Part shown: positions 8,304 through 16,967 of the stretch, piece by piece
How the letters are laid out: each line of letters starts with the position of its first letter
Position numbering within the stretch: position 1 is the first letter of the stretch
Source: Scenedesmus sp. ARA3
Taxonomy: Eukaryota; Chlorophyta; Chlorophyceae; Sphaeropleales; Scenedesmaceae
Reading direction: 5' to 3'
DNA: 16,967 bases
NCBI GenBank assembly: GCA_004335835.1
Contig: RWJK01001953.1
Location: forward strand, 1-16,967
Notes under the pieces: generated by a model
The model's database searches: none
What the model was told of the DNA's origin: nothing
The model's input: only the letters and a program-made list of their open reading frames with translations
Position numbers and translations under genes: made by a program

Positions 8304-10768
8304 CAGCAGTCCAGGGAAGCCGCCAGCATCTTCACCTCTGCAACCAGCTGTGCCCGGTCCAGCCGCATCTGCATCTTCACCAGCTCCTGCAGCAGCAGCG
8401 CCAGAGGGAATTGAGGATATGAACAACTCATGCGACATAGTGGACCAGGAACACAAGCAGCGCATGTGTTGCCAGAATGTTGCCGGCTGAACTATCGAGC
8501 ATTCACACGACAACATGCTGTTCAGTACATGGCACAGGTAGTGGCTACTGGCACAGTGTAGGCATGCTTCGGCAGGTGAACTGGCGCACCTCCTGATTCA
8601 CGGCCAGCTGCGCTGCGATGTCATCGAGCTGCAAGCTCTGGCAGTGCTTGTAGGCAGCAATGCATGCAATGCCGCTCTGCTCCAGCTCGGTGCAGGTAGC
8701 AATGGCCTCTGCCACCTTCGCTGTTGCCTGCCGGCTGCTGCCCCCTGGAAACAGCAGCAGCCCGTTCTCATCGCTCTCGCTGAACCATGGCTTGAGAGCC
8801 CGCCTCGTGCGCTCAGTCCTGTGGCCGCTGGTCAGCACCTTGGCCAGCAGCTGGTCAACAAGCTGCTCGTGCGTCTGCTCCTGCTCAGGAAAGAAGAGCT
8901 CTACAAGGTTGATGCGCTGCGCTGCGTCGGGCAGCGTTGACAGCATGTAGCCTAGCTGTGCGGGCTGATCCACTGTGGGTGCCAGGGGCAGCTGGTTGGA
9001 GCCGCTGCTGCTGCTGCTGCTGCCGCTGCCGCCGCCGCAGGCATCTCCCACCTTGAGCATCAGGTTGTCAAAGCTGCTGCCGCTGTGCGGCGGGCCGCTG
9101 CTGCATGCTGCGGCCCCACGCCCTGACAGTGGTGCTGCAGCAGCAGGCCAGCCAGCGCTGCTGCCTGTACCCATCTGTGCTGGCGCTATGCTCGCTGCCC
9201 CCAGGTCAACGCGGCCTGTGGCTGCGCTGATGTCGCCTTTCTCCAGCAGGAAGCTGCATGGGGGGAGGGATAAGAATGGCAGGCACAGCAACCAGTGTTC
9301 AGTGTGTGTGGTCAGGATTGGAGTTCAAGGTCATCCTGCAAGGTCAGCCAGCAAGGTCATCCTGCAAGTTCGCCCTGCAAGGAAACCCTGCAACGTCCTC
9401 CTGCAGGGTTACCCTGCAAGGTCATCCTGCAAAGGATCATATGGCGCAACGTTGGACACACACAGGCAACTTGAGGGGGCATGATCATAGCTCCATGCTG
9501 ACCCAGGATAGTGGGATCCTGCATGCATAATGATGTTGCTGGAATGACTACGAGATGTTTGTTAATGTGAGCTGCAGGGGCGAGGCACAAACGTCAGCAT
9601 GCTTTGCAAAAAATGCTGCTGCTGCACAGTGTAGTCAAAAGTGATGCTGTTGTGTCAGCTACTAGCAATTGCAATGCTATGCACAATATGAGCAACTGTG
9701 GTAGGAAGTCAACAGCTGCTCAAAGTACCTACTTACTTCTGCTCTGCTCAAAGGCTGCAGATGACAAACAGACAGCTGCAAGTTGCAACCTGGAAGGCTT
9801 CGTTGATGATCTTGCAAAGTGCTGCTGCATGTCGCTGCACACTTGCGCCTTGTGTCTAATGTCGACACAACAGCACCAAATCTTTGAAGAGCTCTATGAA
9901 GCTGAAGTTTAGTCGCTTACCCACAGAAAAGGTCCATGGTGGCGACATCCATCACCGGGAATAGGCGGCGCAGCAGGAAGCCTGCCGCCAGCGGGTGGTA
10001 GTAGTTGAGCCCAGTGTAGTCGCTGTGTACTTGCAGGTGCTCAGGCTTGCAGGAAGAGCTCGCCCACAGCTCCTGGAACTCCACGCTCTGCAGCATGCGC
10101 GGCAGGTTGGCCAGCATGGTCGGCCTGCTTGCACCCCGCTTAGTCAGGTGGGCATAGCCGTCAGGCAGCAGGTACACGTAGATGTGCTCCATGTTTGCCA
10201 CGCCCTTGGGGGGAGTGTGCAGGCTAGAGAACTTGTACACCAGCCCGCAGAGCGTGCCGTTGACACAGCCCGGCGCTGCAGTGGGCAGCGCTGCAGAGTC
10301 ACAGTCAGCGTCAGCTGCCGCATCTGGCTGCTGCTCTGTGTGCTGAAGTGAGGCGCGCACAGCAGCAATCGCTGCTGCGGCGCGGCGCGTGGATGACTTG
10401 CTCACACCTGCTGCTGTGCTGCTGGGGATGATATCTGCTGCTGCCGCTGCTGTCTGGTCAGAGGGTTCAGCATCCTGGATGCAGTCATGGCCAGCAGCTG
10501 CTGCTGCCACACAATTGCTCAACCAATGCTGTTGCTTGCCCGCTGCCTTTGCTGTCGCTGGCTTGAAAGGCAGGCGCCCAGCTGAATCACCATGCTCCTC
10601 CTGTAATTTGACGTAGACATATCCTGGATATTTGCCTGCATCCGGATGCTGCTTGTCTGCATGGAACAGAGCGCCAATGACCTTCACAGTGCCGTCCAGG
10701 GGCAGCACGGTCACCACTTGCTGTTCATGGGGAAACCCAACCATTTTCTGAACGTTGAGGATATCCAT
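8303..10768 (-). CDS. Unrecognised 531-residue protein with coiled-coil-like C terminus, three exons
   Basis: Exons in transcript order are 10768-9921, 9253-8590 and 8386-8303. Splice sites are strong: donor GTAAGC at 9920; acceptor after a TTATCCCTCCCCCCATGCAG tract; donor GTGCGC at 8589; acceptor GCTGCTGCTGCAG. Phases agree throughout. I recognise no family. Residues 1-60 and about 170-283 look globular (VTVLPLDGTVKVIGALF, MEHIYVYLLPDGYAHLTKRG, SDYTGLNYYHPLAAGFLLRR). Residues about 80-165 and 295-370 are Ala/Ser/Gly-rich linkers, including six consecutive Ser. The end (LQLDDIAAQLAVNQE joined across intron 2 to ELVKMQMRLDRAQLVAEVKM) has coiled-coil character. No signal peptide or membrane segment is evident. 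ATG 10768 is the first ATG, but the frame stays open upstream to about 10808, where CCTAG could be an acceptor, so an upstream exon is possible. Function unknown. Confidence 0.72.
9003..9041. repeat. CTG/CCG-rich triplet tract encoding poly-Ser/Gly
   Basis: An imperfect run of CTG and CCG triplets on the plus strand. It is read on the minus strand as GGC/AGC codons, giving a Gly/Ser run with six consecutive Ser in exon 2 of the unrecognised minus-strand gene. It is in frame and probably an expanded linker. Confidence 0.8.
9329..9432. repeat. 13-bp minisatellite, eight units, in intron 1 of the minus-strand gene
   Basis: Eight contiguous 13-nt units with consensus GGTCATCCTGCAA. Units 1, 3 and 8 are identical; the others differ at 2-4 positions, always keeping the C-nearly-TGCAA end. 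The 104-nt tract is not a multiple of three per unit and lies wholly inside the 9254-9920 intron, so it is non-coding. Confidence 0.93.
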
Positions 10769-11220
10769 CTTACAAAGTTTCTTACGAAGCTGGTCGCGCG
10801 TGGCTTGCTAGGTTGCTCTGGCGCACAGTCAACATACAGCTGTATGAGCAACAGCAAAGGCAGTACTCGATGCTATGGCAGTGAAACGACTGGGTCAGCT
10901 GCTGCTGGCAAACAACAATTCATCAAGATTATGTCATCACAACGGGTTTGGCTGTTGTCTGGCATCCATCGCCAGGTCACTTGGGTTCTGCCGAGCAGTT
11001 GATGTTTGAATCCCCAAGGTTTGTGTGACGACTTCTCCGAGCCACGCAGCACCGGTGCATACCATGAAGTAAGTGCTTAGTTACGAAGGCTTGATATGGC
11101 TGTGTTATAGCCTAGTTGTGTGTTGGTCGACATCTCCAGTGTTGGCGTCAGGACGTCGACAAGGCATCTTGCACCACGAGCGTCACCTCGTTGAGCCCCC
11201 TGACTTCACAGCCATCAAAT
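10769..11220. promoter_or_regulatory. Head-to-head intergenic region between two unrecognised genes
   Basis: About 450 bp between the minus-strand start at 10768 and the plus-strand start at 11221. It probably holds both promoters and leaders. I see no obvious TATA box. There is a consensus donor GTAAGT at 11069 right after ATGAA, which might mark a 5' leader exon of the plus-strand gene, but its phase does not fit any exon I could find. Confidence 0.45.
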
Positions 11221-13399
11221 ATGATGTATTCAGTGAAACCAGGAGCTCGCGTGATTGGCTACCAGACTTCAGTGAGTTTGGCTGCTGGCACTTCAGATGA
11301 CGATGCAATACTTGCTTCCTGCAGCAGGCTTGGATGCTTTCAAGTACTTGATGTAAACTGTATACGACATGAAAACATTGACTTGTGTCCTGGATGCATG
11401 GCATGGTGCACAGGCACTGATGTCTGGAGTGCAGTACTGACATTGCCGTCAGTGTATGTTGCTGCTGGTGTGTTCTTTGCCTTCTTCGCATATAAATCAG
11501 CATCATCAATCAAGTTGTAGCACGACAGCCTTTGCTGCTCATGACACTGTTGACTTACCGCTTTGATGCTATGTACTGCCTGCAGGGACCACTTCCGCGC
11601 ACAGCTTTCGAAAGCATTCGTGCTGCTGAAGACCGAGCCTGCAGTCAAGGCCCATGCCACATCAGTGGCCTGCATGTGGAAAACAAGGGCAGGTTTGAAG
11701 ATGGCGACAAGGCAGGCAATGGCACCAAGTACGAGCTGACCGCCCTCCGCTCTGCTGAGCACCAGCAGGAGAGGCCAGGAGAGCTGGACCGCATCAGCAT
11801 CTGGCTGTCTGACAGCGGCCTTGGCCACTTTGACCTGGATGGCTCCGACCATGTGAGCCTGGAGCTTCAGAAGGACTTGATGAAGGCATTCACCACGAGA
11901 CGCTTCGAGACCCTCCTGCAGGGCCTGGACGTGCCACCAGGCATAGTCTGGGCCTACTACTGCAACAAGACATGCAGGCTTTGGCTGGCACCGCTGGTGA
12001 TGGTCAGCACCATCACTTGGCTGGCACCAGGAGCCAACGCGCTGGCCACTATGCTATGGTACAGGTGGGTGATGGGTTTCCTGCAAGCAGCATCACAGCA
12101 AATCCTTGCTGCAGCTGCCAGAATCTTGTCCTGCAAGCACACACATGTCCTGCAAGCAGCTTCTATGCACTGACTGGCCAGCAGTGCTCTCCCTATGGGC
12201 CTGACCAGTAGTGGCAACCTGCTGACGTTCTTCACTGACAATGCTTGCCATGATGCGCACTCCAAACAACGTTTCTGCTTCGTGTCTATGCAATCCATTG
12301 TTACCAGGCATGTGATGCCTGCAGCTGCTGCCGAGGCGCGCAGCGTATACAACCAGGTGCTGTCCCGCCAGCTGCTGGCAGAGCTGGCTCACCTGCAGGA
12401 GCTGCGCGACGCAGCGCCCATGATGACAGCTGACGAGCAGCTGAGCCACATCCGGGGACTGACGGTGAAACAGCTCATCAGCAACCCCATGAGCCGCCTG
12501 GAGGTCAAGCTGCACCCCGAGCAGCTGCAGGCGGTCACCACGCTTGTGGACGACATGATGGCATCAATTGATGTGCCAGCGCCACACATCGTGAAGGGCC
12601 TGGACCAGAAGCGTGCTGTGAGTTTCCGTGCACGAAGCTGTTGTGCTGCGACACGTGTGTTTCCTCCTTGCTGTGTGATTGTCGTCTGGGAGCGTGTTGT
12701 TTGAAAGTTTGGCAGATCATAGCCGTTCTTGCCTGCAGCAGGTTGATGCACTGGATTGTTATTCCTGCAAGCAAGTTTGAACTGGCGCTTGTTGCGCTGA
12801 TGTAGCCCAGTGGTGATCACAAACAATGAATTGCAGACGGCTGCCTGGGCAACATGCCGCCAGGTCACACGCGTTGGGTGAGTGCTCTATTAACATGTTG
12901 GGGTGAGTGCTGGAGAGTGCCAGCGCGGAATCTGCATTGCCATAACTGCTCACTGACTGCTGCCGCCTCGCTGGTCCATGCTTATGCCTTCCAGACCCAC
13001 AAAGACGCCAACATGTGCGATGAGATGCTGTACACGCTGGCCATGAAGATGACCCAGGTGGAGGTCGTGCTGCGCAACCTCGCAATGGAGGTCAAGGCTT
13101 ACCAGGCAGGAGAAGCCACCCGGCAGCTGGTGCTGGGCCAGGTTGAAGAGGTACGCACGTTGCTCTGGCCACAGAATGTGGGACGGCATGCATGCATTGC
13201 AGTTTGACTTTGATTTGCTTGCAGTAGTTCAGTATTGCACAAACTCGTCACGCTGGCTGACACCAGGCAACAAGTAGCTTGCTGCTTCAGCTGTTTTGCA
13301 CGTTATGTCAACACACCCTGGCGACCTGGCTCGCACTGTTCTGCCGCTTTCCTCCTACCTTGCCAGCTCAAGGAGGCCAACCTGAAGGGCCTACCATAG
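11221..13399 (+). CDS. Unrecognised ~342-residue protein with a hydrophobic stretch and helical C terminus, five exons
   Basis: Exons are 11221-11271, 11586-12064, 12308-12617, 12995-13150 and 13367-13399. Donors are GTGAGT, GTGGGT, GTGAGT and GTACGC; acceptors are CTGCAG, TACCAG, TTCCAG and a C/T-rich CCTTGCCAG. All phases agree. Exons 2-4 show G/C-ending codons typical of the neighbouring real exons. I recognise no family. Residues 18-148 are polar, including a DRISIWLSDSGLGHFDLDG block. Residues about 149-176 (LWLAPLVMVSTITWLAPGAN onward) are uncharged and hydrophobic, possibly a membrane segment although broken by Pro and Gly. The remainder is strongly helical, with coiled-coil-like QVEVVLRNLAMEVKAYQAGE near the end and a ten-residue final exon stopping at TAG 13397. 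ATG 11221 is the first ATG in the frame after an in-frame TAG at 11113. Exon 1 is the least certain part. Function unknown. Confidence 0.68.
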
Positions 13400-13441
13400 T
13401 TTGGCAATTGCGTCAAAAGCGGCAGCAGCGACAGCAGCAGC

Positions 13442-13496
13442 GCAACAATGCAGCAACAGGCAACAATGCAGCAGCAGCAGCAGGCAACAATGCAGC
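13442..13496. repeat. Three copies of GCAACAATGCAGC in a CAG-rich 3' flank
   Basis: Copies start at 13442, 13460 and 13484, separated by CAG/CAA triplets, directly after the stop at 13399. In another frame they would read as Gly-Asn-Asn-Ala-Ala, but the coding frame ends before them. I place them in the 3' UTR. Confidence 0.8.
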
Positions 13497-14190
13497 TGTG
13501 ATTGCTGCTGCAAGCAAGCAGGCCACGGGCACAAACACAGGTGCAGCAGACACAACTGGCCGCGGATGAGGCTGGGGCGACTCGCCAGCTCTTGTGGCGC
13601 ATGTGAAATGCAGGGAGGAGCCTACAAGGGGTGCATTGAACACAATCGGATGGCATGAGGCGGTGGCACTACAACATCTGCACGTATAGAAGTTATGTGC
13701 AGAGATAGAGTCCTTGTCAGCCACGCTGCCTGGCTCTCAATGCATTATGGTCTGGCTGTGCTGGGAGGTCCATCGTTGCGGCTGAAGAATGCATACACCC
13801 CCTAGGCTGCTGGCTCACATCTCTATAGGCGCTGTGTCACTTGCAATGAATGAATGGGTAAGCACAGCAGCATTAGGCGACATTTAGGAAAGCTTGTGCG
13901 CATATCATGTGAACGCCCTACAGGTGGTGATGCGGCCAGCCTGACTTTCACCACTTGTGTTGGCTGAAACATACTTTGACCATCTGATGCCAAGCTTTGA
14001 CAATACTGGGCTTTTGACCACTGTGGTGACCTTGCTGCAGTCATGCCTTGGCCAAGCACTTTCAGATGAACTTGCTGATAAGGGTCTGTTGAAGTTTTGT
14101 CTGGCCAGGAGTGCACTAAGTAACGCTGCTGTTGCAGCATGTGCTTAGTGGCTGATGGTGTACGTCATCAGCGCACGTGATACTGCTGTA

Positions 14191-14224
14191 TCCTTTCTCA
14201 GCAGCGCTGTTCCTTTCTCAGCAG
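14191..14224. repeat. 14-bp direct repeat, 20-bp spacing
   Basis: TCCTTTCTCAGCAG occurs at 14191-14204 and 14211-14224, separated by CGCTGT. A small duplication in non-coding DNA. Confidence 0.8.
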
Positions 14225-15074
14225 TGCAGAGCATGCTGTCACATGCGGCGGATGGTCAATGCAGCATAGGCCTGCTCTAGATTTTAGCTGCTGATGCACA
14301 CTGTGACAGAGTGGCACTGGGTGATGGCAGGGGTTTCTTACTTACTATGTTGTATACCTGCAGCTTTGGACTCAGCAATGCCAGCTGCATGACGATTCTG
14401 CAGCACATGGAATCAGTTGCTGTCCACAGGCTCAGCCCCTGTTGTGGTATACTGTGAAGACACTTACAGTAACATCATGGCAAGCTAGGTGACGTACAGA
14501 ACCTTTGTATGTGTGTGCTGATGTTCTCCAGCCTTCTGCCTCTGAAGCAGGACGTGCATGTGCATCAGAATGTGTGACGTCTGTTCTGGTCAGTGTTGTG
14601 AAGTGGAAATCAGCATACCCTCACTGTAGCAAGTCTCCGACGAATTTCCACTACCCAGCACCTACAGCACGGGCATCAGGCACAGATGAAAAGCACCAAG
14701 CAGCTTTACAAGGCAAACAATGCAGCATTCAAGTTCCACAGCTGTAGGTAATCCAACGCAGCCGACACAGAGAGCACACACATAACATCGACTTGCCAAC
14801 AGACCAAGCAAGACATGCCGCAACCTCATTCGCATGTCGGACCGGCAGCGACCAACCGCTTGCACGCACGCCTGTGCTGCTCCCAGTCAGCTGTGTGGCG
14901 AGCTGCACTGCAGTAACGGCACCTGCAGCCGGCACAGCGCTTGCTCGCAGCTGCAGCCTCGCTCACTGGCACATCAGTCAGGCTTGAACTGTACGACTAT
15001 GGCTGACATTGGTTGCAACCAAGCTTGGATGCAGTCGCATTGGCAGTAGTGCTCGCCTGTACTGCCTAAGGATG

Positions 15075-15112
15075 TGCATTGCATGCATTGCATGCATTGC
15101 ATGCATTGCATG
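15075..15112. repeat. 9-bp tandem repeat TGCATTGCA, four units
   Basis: Four perfect TGCATTGCA units followed by TG. The joins create ATGCAT and GCATGC, so the tract is rich in nested palindromes. It lies about 240 bp upstream of the first visible transposase-like exon. Confidence 0.93.
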
Positions 15113-15351
15113 AAGAGATGCTACACTACGAGAGTAGTTTATTGTTGGTTTGGGTTTGTGTGGTGCAGTTGTTTAATCAAGAAGGACTTTCGAGCTTGTC
15201 GCGGGTAGCTCAACCCTTCTAGGAGTTCTGCTGGCCCACCTGTGAACAGTGACTCAAGCGCCAGCACTGGCGCGTTGTTGACGGGTATTGAGCGAGCAGA
15301 CAAACAGTAATGGGCTCGTCTGCAGGTGATTTAGGTTGTCTTCCTCGCCAG

Positions 15352-16805
15352 GCCTGCTGTACTTCCTACGCTCCGAGCCTCCTGAAGACGCTGCCCAAGA
15401 TGCTGCGGCTGCGCAGCAGCAGCTCAAGGAGTACGCAACGCTGGTCGAGCAGCATTTCCCCATCAGCATGTGCACCTTCAACCTGCACGTGCTGGTGTGC
15501 CGCTTGGCGGAGCAGGAGAAGGGTGAGTGACTGCATATGTGTGTGCTTGCATTTAGGTGATGTTGTTGCAATATGCTACAGTTGCAGGTGGTGGCTTTGT
15601 TCGTTTGCAGCAGGCCAGCACGCAGAACGGCCCGTGTAGCAGGCCGGCGCAGAGAAGGTCACATTTGTGTTGATTAGTCAGTCTGGTATATATGTGTTGC
15701 ACCATCAACATGTGCAGTGTTCTCATAGTGCTCTTTTTAGAACCTCCAGTCTCGTGTGGCTGAATGCAGTCTGCTGCCCGTGCGTTTTTTTGCCGCTGCT
15801 GCTGCTGTTGCTGCTACTGCTACTGCTGCTGCAGCGCGCGGCAAGGTTGCGTACTGCACCGAGTACTGGGTGGAATGGCTGGTGCAGTGGGCCAAGTCGT
15901 GTGTTCGCTACCGCACAACCAAGTTCCCTGAGCTGGTGCTGGTGTCAGACATCCTGGTGGACACTGTGCTTGCTGTCAAGATGGCAAAGCACCCTGATTG
16001 CAAGACCTTTGATGGCTGGGTGCCAGCGTACAGCGCTGGGGCGCCCTCCTTCCCCTTCAAGGACGATGGCGATGCTGAGGGCACGCAGCTTCAGGGCGGC
16101 GGCAAGCAGCTGGCAGGCACACAGCGGGACGCAGCAGTGGCTGCTGTTGTGGCGTACATCAGGGAATGGCGCGAGTCCCTGGGGCCAGCGGGTTGGTGGC
16201 AGCAGCAGTGGGACGGGTTAGCGGTGCGGGTGCAGCAGCTGGAGCAGCGCATGCGAAGCTCCGAGGAGGAAGCAGAGCTCAAGCAGGCAGAGGCTAGCCT
16301 GGTGGGTGAGATCACAGCGTGGCTTGCCTGCGCTCCTGTTGTCAAGTACCAGTACGCTGACATCCGTGGCGGCGAGCAGCTGCAGTCACTTGCATACAGC
16401 AGAGCCATCAGCAGGGTCTCCTACAACGTGCTGACCAACTACAGGGAGCACAGGCAGCGGCCCAGTGGGCGGGGCTTGGTGCTGCAGGAGATCAAGTACA
16501 TAGCACGAGTGCGGTACTTTGTCAAGGTGTCGCCGCCGCCACGTGACGGCACAAACCTGGGTGCACCCAGCAACTGCCAGCCACTGCGCCTCGCCATAGC
16601 TGACCTGTTTGAGGTGCAGAAGGTGGCAGATGCTGCTGGCATCCTGCACCACAGCCCATGCTACCCTCAGCAGCCGAGCCACAGCAGTTACGCTGTGGGT
16701 TTCGACCAGAGCACCATGCTGGACAAGCATGTGATGGCTTGTGCAGGCAGTGAAGCATGGTTCATGCCCTATAAGAACATGTCTGGCTCTGGCAGGGCAG
16801 AGTAG
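15352..16805 (+). CDS. Transposase-like protein, C-terminal part only (KDZ or CACTA/TNP2 type), two visible exons
   Basis: Exons 15352-15522 and 15835-16805 join in phase 1 (donor GTGAGT, acceptor GCTGCTGCAG) and encode about 380 residues ending at TAG 16803. The join creates AEQEKARGKVAYCTEYWVEW. This pattern, HFPISMCTFNLHVLVCRLAE then a Tyr-Trp-Val-Glu helix then VRYRTTKFPELVLVSDILVD, resembles the region after the catalytic core of Kyakuja-Dileera-Zisupton transposases and the DUF4218 region of TNP2-type transposases. A Gln/Glu-rich helical insertion follows. The C-terminal IARVRYFVKV, LRLAIADLF and MACAGSEAWFMPYKN blocks recall the same elements. There are no internal stops or frameshifts. 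A TGA at 15327 closes the frame just before exon 15352 and no ATG precedes the conserved part, so the exon is internal. The 5' exons with the DDE core were not found: they may be distant, or the copy is truncated. Family assignment is from memory of motifs. Confidence 0.65.
15797..15834 (+). repeat. Imperfect CTG tract forming the acceptor of the last transposase-like exon
   Basis: CTG units interrupted by TTG and CTA run directly into the CTGCAG acceptor at 15834. They take the place of the polypyrimidine tract. Confidence 0.75.
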
Positions 16806-16967
16806 GGCGCGAGTCAGTCTTGCTGAACTAGCTGTGCATGTGTCTGTGCATGTTTGACCAGGCATGGGGCGGCTGGTGACCCAGCGCCAGCTTCAGCGGT
16901 GCGCATGCTTGCGGTGTGTAGGGCTGGGCAGGTGGCTGCAGCAGCTGGCTGCAGCACTGCTCATGCT
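16806..16967. other. 3' flank of the transposase-like gene
   Basis: A short stretch to the window edge without an open frame of interest. No TGTAA motif is present, so any poly(A) site lies beyond the window or uses another signal. Confidence 0.5.

Larger units (their letters stand above)
13400..15351. other. Gene-poor stretch with short repeats; 3' UTR followed by probable transposon-derived or intergenic DNA
   Basis: I can support no gene in these roughly 2 kb on either strand. Contents: the CAG-rich repeat after 13442, two copies of TCCTTTCTCAGCAG (14191 and 14211), and a 9-bp tandem repeat at 15075-15112. A 63-codon plus-strand open frame at 13957-14148 has A/T-rich third positions and no resemblance to anything known. 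If the transposase-like gene downstream is complete, its upstream exons should be here, but I could not find them. Confidence 0.6.

Noticed and set aside
8275..8490. Pro/Ala-rich plus-strand open frame
   Set aside because: It is antisense to the short last exon of the minus-strand gene, which has better splice-site and coiled-coil support.
11064..11070. ATGAA followed by a perfect GTAAGT donor, as a tiny first exon
   Set aside because: It would leave phase 2, and no downstream acceptor keeps the frame of the next exon; it may be a leader feature or chance.
11272..11520. Plus-strand frame continuing to a hydrophobic segment (VAAGVFFAFFAYK)
   Set aside because: It follows a consensus GTGAGT donor and reads through intron 1; splicing at 11271 joins in phase to a far more coding-like exon. 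Retained-intron use cannot be excluded.
13367..13569. Gln/Asn/Ala-rich frame after the last exon of the plus-strand unknown gene
   Set aside because: All AG acceptors near 13366 lie in the same phase, which leads to the TAG at 13397; reaching the Asn/Ala-rich frame would need a frame change not offered by the sequence.
13957..14148. 63-codon plus-strand frame, considered as an upstream transposase exon
   Set aside because: It begins with GTG, third codon positions are A/T-rich, and it shows none of the transposase motifs.
15200..15245. tRNA-like GGGTAGCTCAA sequence
   Set aside because: It has a D-arm-like word but no T-arm or matching acceptor stem at the right distance.
1..16967. CRISPR array, bacterial operon or rRNA gene
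   Set aside because: The repeats are short minisatellites without unique spacers, and genes have spliceosomal introns; nothing resembles rRNA.

Overview
The window is nuclear DNA of a eukaryotic green alga, most likely a chlorophyte of the Chlorophyceae (inference). Genes are broken into many short exons by introns of about 170-670 nt. Donors are mostly GTGAG/GTGCG and acceptors mostly TGCAG. CAG/CTG repeats are everywhere, exons are richer in G/C at third codon positions than their surroundings, and TGTAA, the usual algal poly(A) motif, lies at a plausible distance after two of the genes. Two genes encode plastid-type proteins otherwise known from plants. All exon models were assembled by hand from splice consensus, reading-phase agreement and family resemblance, with no transcript evidence.

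Layout. (1) 826-2626, minus: a complete five-exon gene for a HAD-superfamily phosphatase of the plant chloroplast FMN hydrolase type. (2) 3008-6502, plus: a complete eight-exon gene for a conserved green-lineage plastid protein, which I associate, unverified, with plant proteins annotated as acting in chloroplast ATPase biogenesis. These two genes are head to head with only 381 bp between their start codons, so they probably share a bidirectional promoter. (3) 6503-8302: a convergent, repeat-bearing intergenic/3' UTR stretch. (4) 8303-10768, minus: a three-exon gene for an unrecognised 531-residue protein with Ala/Ser-rich linkers and a coiled-coil-like C terminus. (5) 11221-13399, plus: a five-exon gene for an unrecognised protein of about 342 residues with a hydrophobic stretch and helical C terminus. 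Genes 4 and 5 of this list again form a divergent pair, with about 450 bp between starts. (6) 13400-15351: about 2 kb without a gene I can support, holding short repeats. (7) 15352-16805, plus: the two last exons of a transposase-like protein (KDZ or CACTA/TNP2-type C-terminal half), whose 5' part I could not find in the window.

The two plastid genes are ordinary conserved genes with interesting gene structure: a probable GC-AG intron, TGTAA motifs inside an intron repeat, and CTG repeats beside splice sites. The unrecognised divergent pair, next to a transposase remnant, is the best candidate for something undescribed, but nothing in the sequence shows what it does.
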